From Pelargonium nanum (taxonomy: Eukaryota; Streptophyta; Magnoliopsida; Geraniales; Geraniaceae), in assembly GCA_036897485.1 (NCBI GenBank), contig JAYMTF010001296.1, forward strand, positions 1 through 24,459: a stretch of 24,459 bases of DNA. Direction: 5' to 3'. The position numbers and the translations under genes were made by a program. Below the pieces are notes generated by a model, which ran no database searches, was not told the DNA's origin, and was given only the letters and a program-made list of their open reading frames with translations. This document shows, in pieces, positions 19,221 through 24,459 of the stretch (the first letter of the stretch is position 1; the number at the start of each line of letters is the position of its first letter).

Positions 19221-22200
19221 TCATTCGTTGAGCTCTTGAAAACCTTGGCTTCCAGGACCATCAAAACCCTCGGGACCCATCACCCTCCTTATTTTCCCTG
19301 GGGGTGACAACACAGCTGGACTCTCCTGTTGATTCAGATCAAATGTCTTGGCGCTGAGATCCCCCTTAGATGCAGGTATTCTAAGTTTAGCTGGTTCGGT
19401 TGGAGGTGGTGCGGACGAAAAATACCTAGCAGAGTGAGAAAAATAAATGACATCAATAAACATGTTCTAATTGAAAAGGGAATCAACATTCTAGATGAAG
19501 AATTAGAACTCCTTTTTCACAAATTGAGCGTCCACTTTTCATTTTATGCAAAAAGTAAGAATAAGTTGGTGTTCAATTTTCTCTTCACAACTAAGGGATG
19601 TTGATAGTAATTCATGCATACAACTAACTTCTTCGAGAGCAAAGTGGGACGCTCATATTTGGAAATTTTTTTTTTATAGAGAAACAGAGGGAGTAATAAA
19701 TAAAATAATGATATGAAGTATTCACATATTCTTTTATTGTTTTTACCTGTGCTCCAGTGCCTGCTGCACAGAAATTCTAGCTTTTGGATCATAGGTGAAC
19801 ATCTTTGCTAAAAGATCCAGAGCATCATCGCTTGCCACTGGAAATAAGGAACGTAGTGGAGGTGCAGGAACATACTGGTATTCCATGTAGTCAGGAAGGT
19901 ATACCATGTCTGGCCACTGAGATGGCTTTGGCGTCCCCAAAGCTGCAAAAATCTTTCCTAATTGATCAATGTCACTGGAACCCTGGTCAATGAAACCTTT
20001 CATGAGTTAGAGCATAAAACAAACTAAAGATTCTAACCTATGAATCACATGCAGGAAGTATCATCAAAATATACATCAAATTAACAATTCATTTTTTACA
20101 TAAAAACGTCTACTGGCACATGAACATTAGCAATCTTCTATGTGCAGCTTCCCCATTTTTAGCCAGCAATACATAAAAGAGTTGTATATTGTGCAACATG
20201 TTTTTCCAGGATGGCACGCTCTTGCCAATTCTATTGAGCAAAGTACCACATGTTTTCATAGGTTAGCATCTTTAGTTTGTTTTCATATGTTTTCATAAAG
20301 TAAATGAAAATACAACACGTCAAACGTAAGGAAAGCATTAGTATATTGTGGATCATATTACCTCACACCAAAGAAAGCTACAAACGCATGAACCAATATA
20401 CTACAGATGACGCCACTGAGAAATAGTCAAGAAGTGACTTGATGCATATGACACAAACTACATGACACCTAAGTACACACATCAAACAGATACTGCATAA
20501 AATGGAGGATTAGTGATACAGCGAGGTTCTGTCAAAAGTTTGATTAGTAATGCAGGTCCTCTTATTCAAGTAGGGCTTTGTCCTAAGGATTGAGGTATGC
20601 TTCGATATAATTTGTTATGGGCCAAATAGTTTGGGATTAGGTAGACCTCACACTAGAAAACTGGTTTGCTCATTGAGGGTGCATATATCCTGATAATGTA
20701 TAAATGGCTCCACAGCTCTCTTTATCTTCTTTTATATTTTTAGATAGTAACATTTTCCCAGCTTCAATTTGAAATTTTCTTGCAGGGCAATGAGTCCAAA
20801 TACACAATAGCACTTCTTATCTAGCTATTTGTTGACAGAATTTTTATAGACATAACTACCAGAGCTGTAAGTCAGCGAGAATAGAAATTCCTAAGGAAAA
20901 AAGAGAACATTATAAAAGGGAATATTATTGGCTCTCCTCTTGTATCCCCACCCATACCCTTCTGGCCAAGGCTGGTTTAGCTGATAGCTCTCTAGTTTCT
21001 ACTTTTCTCTGTAGTCATAAACCTCCGCGTACACAGTTAAAAGTCCAACAATCTAGTTAAGGAAAATTCACAATAAAGAGAAAGAACAGAAAAGTAACAT
21101 GGGGTTCAAACGATTACTTGGCAATGCAAACGATTGATGAAAGCAAGCTACCAATGTTCTATTGTTAACTTAAAGAAAGATCAGTATTACAATTCGGTTA
21201 TTTGCACCAAAGAAGATGCAACAACAAAATTGTCGAATGGGATGACTAAAGAGTTTTATCCTTCGTTAAACATCTAATATGTAGTTCACTTGAAGCTTCA
21301 ACGTGTTCTTCAAATCGAAGTTTGATGAATTTAACTAGTTCAACAACAACTTCTCATGTGATAAGTAAAACAGAGTGAAAAATTGTGGATGGACAATGTT
21401 TTAATTCAAACTTGTACCAAAATGGTCCATTCAACAAAGCAGTTTCATTCTGCTAGCACGTGTGTGCAATTGCACATGATACTCAGCTAGTAGACAAGAG
21501 CTCGAAATATTGCTTGAACAATTAAACTCTATAACTTATCACAGATGCTTTATCAAAAAAGATAAAATGAAACAATATTCAAATATTGCATCTTTCTGAT
21601 AAGTTGAGTAAGCGAGCCAATAAACAAGGGAGCGTTCCCGGTGACTCCAAATATTTTGCTAGCAGTTGGAAGTTAGGGAGCTAAGAATATGGGAAACCTC
21701 AGCCAAAAAGAAGTTGGAGGAGACGAATAATAACAATAATAAGGCAATCAACCAAAAGAAACAATTACCATGATTTAAGATTTACCGGAAGAAATGGTCT
21801 ACGAAGGAGAAGCTCGGCAAATATACAAGCTGCAGCCCAGACATCAACCCCTGATCCATATTGTCTGCTGCCAAATAACAATTCAGGTGCCCTATACCAT
21901 CGAGCAAAAACCTGTTCAAAAAGAATTATGTCCTTATACTAAATAAAAACCTCCATTTTGAAAAGTAATCATAAGAGAAATAACAGCTGTAACAGAAGAC
22001 AACTATTTCTCTTTTCTATTTACTCCCAAAACCATATTTGTGGACTACAGAGATGATAACTACCAAGGTTTGACGCAGACATGAATGATAGTGCCCAAAA
22101 ATTTAAAAATGGGGACATGGGTATTAGATTTAAGTGTCTCTGAACTATACTATTACAAGGAAATGACATTTCTCAAGCACTTGCTCATATGCTGAAGAGT

Positions 22201-23874
22201 AATAGAAATATAATACAAAACTGCATGATAAACATTAATATCACCCATAATAATGTAAATACGTTAGTTAAGTCTCAGAGTTGACTGTTGAGTCCTTGCT
22301 GATCCAGTAACTCTCGACACAAAAAGTTTTGTAATTAAAAGTGAGCAAGCCAAAGGAATGCAGACACAAATAAGGGGTGAGATGACTATCGAATTTTAAT
22401 TATTCATTGTTACCATTCAAGCAAGTATCCATCTTTAAATCAACAAATGCAAAATACCAACTTCATCTTACTTTCAACATGTCATATCTAAAAACTGATA
22501 GAGAGGGTTTATCATGACTAACAGTATGTTCACTATTTTAAGATGAAAGCAATTAATTAAAAAAGCATGAAACAACATTATCCAGCTAAGAGGTCGGCTT
22601 TTACCAATAGCAGGAAGAGTATTTTCATTTCAATTGTTTAAAGGTACCACCAGATATTATTTTTTTTTAAAACAAATAGTAAATGTTAGGTGCAAAAGGA
22701 TTGAATAAAAATAATGACTGGGAGTCCCGAGCAAAGGACCTTCACAATCATAGAGAAGCATACTGATATCAGTAACTTCATTACCTGGTGAGTGAATTTG
22801 CGATCTGGGCTCCCAAAGACACGTGCTAAACCAAAATCCGCCAGTTTCAAAAGCCTGTTCTCTCCAATAAGAAGATTGTTTGGCTTCATATCTCTGATAA
22901 AATAAAATAAATTTAAAAATCAGCCATAACATACTCGAGCAAAAAAAAAAAAACACTGTCAAGAAAGACTACCCTACCTATGTAACACCCATTTCTTATG
23001 ACAAAATGCAAGCCCTTTCAAGGTCATCTGCATATATGCTTTGATATCTGCTGGAGAAAGAAAAATGTTCCTATCTCGAATAACAGCCTCCAGATCAGTC
23101 TGCATGTACTCGAAAACAAGATGCAAGTCCCCCTTGTGAGGAAATGCATCAATCAACTCAATCACATGTGGATGTTTAATTTCCTTCAGTAGTTTAATCT
23201 CCCTAAGTGCAGTGAAATTCACACCCTCCTTCCGATTCCCAAGTCGAATTTTCTTAATAGCCACAACCTGCCCAGTCTGCACAATTACAATAATTGGACA
23301 CTACCATAAGCATTGAATCAAAATTAAGAACCAACTACACTCTAAACAAACAAACAAAGAGTATTTCTGCTCATCCAAATACAATATATTAGCACCAATC
23401 TTTTCCCAAATAAACTTAATCAGTAAATTAAACACCTCACAGCCGCAAGCTCATTACACTACTACACTAAAATTTGTATCCTTATCCATCAAATTTAATA
23501 TTTTAGCAGCAAAATTTTGTCATATAAACTTTACTAGTAAATTCACAACCTGCACAATCCTCACAATTGCAGTAGTCATAGGCTTCCCATACGAAATGAA
23601 TCAAAACCCATTACTCCATGACACTAAACACAGTATCCCAATTCATCCGGATTCCATTATTAGGATCAAAATGGTCCCAAATGAACTTTCCAGGGAAACA
23701 AACAGTGCCTAATTTTGGTTTAGGAAAATTTCCTGGGGGTTAGAATTAGATAATGCTTACCAAGGTATCTAAAGCCTTGTAGACGACGCCATAGGTGCCC
23801 TCTCCGAGGATTTGGCGCTTGAGGTAGCGATCTACGCCTTTTTTCCTGGGCAATTCGTTGGCGATCTCGGCCAT
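19221..23874 (-). CDS. CDKD: CDK-activating kinase, CDKD class (CDK7-like)
   Basis: Minus-strand exons 23761-23874, 22978-23276, 22785-22893, 21786-21911, 19747-19982 and 19221-19425 give 362 residues. Kinase motifs: GEGTYGVV (residues 24-31), AIKK with Lys46, [13 protein letters not shown] replacing the PSTAIRE helix as in CDKDs, HRDMKPNN with Asp139, DFG at 157-159, and the T-loop [21 protein letters not shown] with phosphosites Ser166 and Thr172. CDKD with cyclin H and MAT1 phosphorylates CDK T-loops and the RNA polymerase II tail as part of TFIIH. The start has a strong GCCATGGC context, with a five-codon uORF (23917-23934) upstream. The predicted protein lacks the conserved plant C-terminal tail ([23 protein letters not shown]-type block); known CDKDs are about 390-425 residues. 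Confidence 0.92.
19504..19695. mobile_element. Degenerate Stowaway-type MITE spanning CDKD intron 5
   Basis: The left end TAGAACTCC...GAGCGTCCACTTTT (19504-19539) pairs with the reverse complement of the right end, AAAGTGGGACGCTC (19641-19654) through CAGAGGGAGTA (about 19685-19695). The right end keeps the GGGAGTA edge and both ends abut TA. The element is about 190 bp with no coding capacity, inside intron 5 (19426-19746). Confidence 0.6.
19983..21785 (-). other. CDKD intron 4 (1.8 kb), no gene or element identified
   Basis: Joining the flanking exons gives [18 protein letters not shown] without loss relative to the family, so no exon is missing. I found no transposon ends or long frames on either strand. 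Confidence 0.6.
21912..22784 (-). other. CDKD intron 3, no gene or element identified
   Basis: This 873-bp intron separates the T-loop codons THQ from [10 protein letters not shown]. No repeats or frames of note were seen. Confidence 0.6.
23277..23760 (-). other. CDKD intron 1, no gene or element identified
   Basis: This 484-bp AT-rich intron splits the codons after ALDTL and before TGQVVAIKK. Nothing else is visible. Confidence 0.6.
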
Positions 23875-23916
23875 GGCTGTCAATGCCTTTTCTCTTCTTC
23901 TTTGTGTTGTGGTAAT

Positions 23917-23934
23917 TTATTGAATTTGGAGCAT
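23917..23934 (-). promoter_or_regulatory. Short uORF in the CDKD 5' leader
   Basis: On the minus strand an ATG at 23934-23932 opens a five-codon frame (MLQIQ) ending in TAA at 23919-23917, 42 bp before the main ATG. It would be in the leader if transcription starts upstream of 23934, which is likely but not shown. Any translational effect is inference. Confidence 0.4.
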
Positions 23935-24338
23935 CTAAGAAGAATCTATTCAACTCCGAACAAATTGGTCTCAGAAATGTGAAAGAAGAATTCGAGAGAG
24001 TTACAGCTCTGGTTAAAGATGCAGAATTTGCAAAGGAGTGTGAGTAGGAACAGTACCAGAGAGTCGCTCGAGTTGGAATCTAATGTACAGTCCCTAAGTG
24101 CTTCGCTCGAAGCTCGTCAGTTTGTTGCGATCGATGTTGGTGTTCCTCGTCTTCATCTAACCTAAGGTTAACAATTCAAGTCTTTTTACTTCGGATTAAA
24201 AATGGATTATATCGCTTAGCTGGTAAATGTTTTTCAGTTTTGATAAATTAAAAAGGGCAATTGACATGTGACCGTTTTTTTTTTTTTTTTTGGCACAAAA
24301 AAATCCAGTCTAATAATAACTTAAAATATTATACTTAT
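23935..24338 (-). promoter_or_regulatory. Probable CDKD promoter and leader region
   Basis: Upstream sequence for the minus-strand CDKD gene. No clear TATA box was found at a suitable distance. A long T run (about 24271-24291) and AT-rich sequence follow before the Helitron-like end. Confidence 0.4.
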
Positions 24339-24339
24339 A

Positions 24340-24459
24340 CTAGTTTAGATCCCGTGCGTTGCACGGGCAAAAAAAATCATTTACTATACATGTAATTTGA
24401 ATATAAATAGATAAAACATTACATAATCAAATTACTTGCTCGATGAAATAACAATCGTC
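24340..24459 (-). mobile_element. Helitron-like 3' terminus, running off the window
   Basis: Read on the minus strand, a perfect 7-bp hairpin CCCGTGC-AAC-GCACGGG (plus 24351-24367) is followed by ATCTAAA and CTAG, then T. Helitrons end with a short GC-rich hairpin a few bases before a CTRR terminus and insert between A and T; CTAG followed by T fits. The body would extend rightward past 24459, so only the end is visible. A different repeat family with the same hairpin cannot be excluded. Confidence 0.45.

Noticed and set aside
23720..23953. Minus-strand open frame of 77 codons overlapping the CDKD start
   Set aside because: It begins at TTG and is out of frame with the clear kinase start at 23874. 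It is a shadow of exon 1.
1..24459. CRISPR array, bacterial operon, phage or viral genes
   Set aside because: No regularly spaced repeats, no prokaryotic gene layout and no viral protein signatures. The window is plant nuclear DNA with spliced genes.

Overview
This window is nuclear DNA from a flowering plant, most likely a core eudicot. It is AT-rich, its four protein-coding genes are broken by GT-AG introns, and it carries typical plant transposon debris (Stowaway MITEs, a CACTA end, a TRIM-like element, a Helitron-like end). I could not place the species. No operon, CRISPR array, phage or bacterial system is present, and I saw no convincing wholly new system.

Layout: positions 1-2560 are upstream sequence holding a complete Stowaway MITE, a cluster of ACGT-core motifs and an unassigned stretch open on both strands. 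Positions 2767-6068 (+) hold a five-exon EF-hand gene resembling the SnRK2-interacting calcium sensor SCS. Positions 6153-8776 are intergenic, with a CACTA transposon end and two diverged copies of a PPR-like fragment. Positions 8777-11163 (+) hold a six-exon COBRA-like GPI-anchored wall protein. Positions 11164-12900 are intergenic with a TRIM-like retroelement. Positions 12901-18426 (+) hold an eight-exon 5'-methylthioadenosine nucleosidase (MTN). Positions 19221-23874 (-) hold a six-exon CDK-activating kinase of the CDKD class, convergent with MTN. The right edge holds a probable Helitron 3' terminus.

The genes do not form a pathway. From recalled Arabidopsis locus numbers, SCS (At4g38810) and MTN1 (At4g38800) are immediate neighbours, so their same-strand placement here looks like conserved microsynteny, with a COBRA-like gene and transposon-bearing DNA between them. 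The most useful points for follow-up are that synteny break, a possible short SCS isoform starting in exon 2, the missing plant-specific C-terminal tail of the CDKD model, the duplicated PPR-like fragment, and several intronic duplications and transposon insertions. All exon models were built by eye from splice signals and protein family knowledge, without transcript data.
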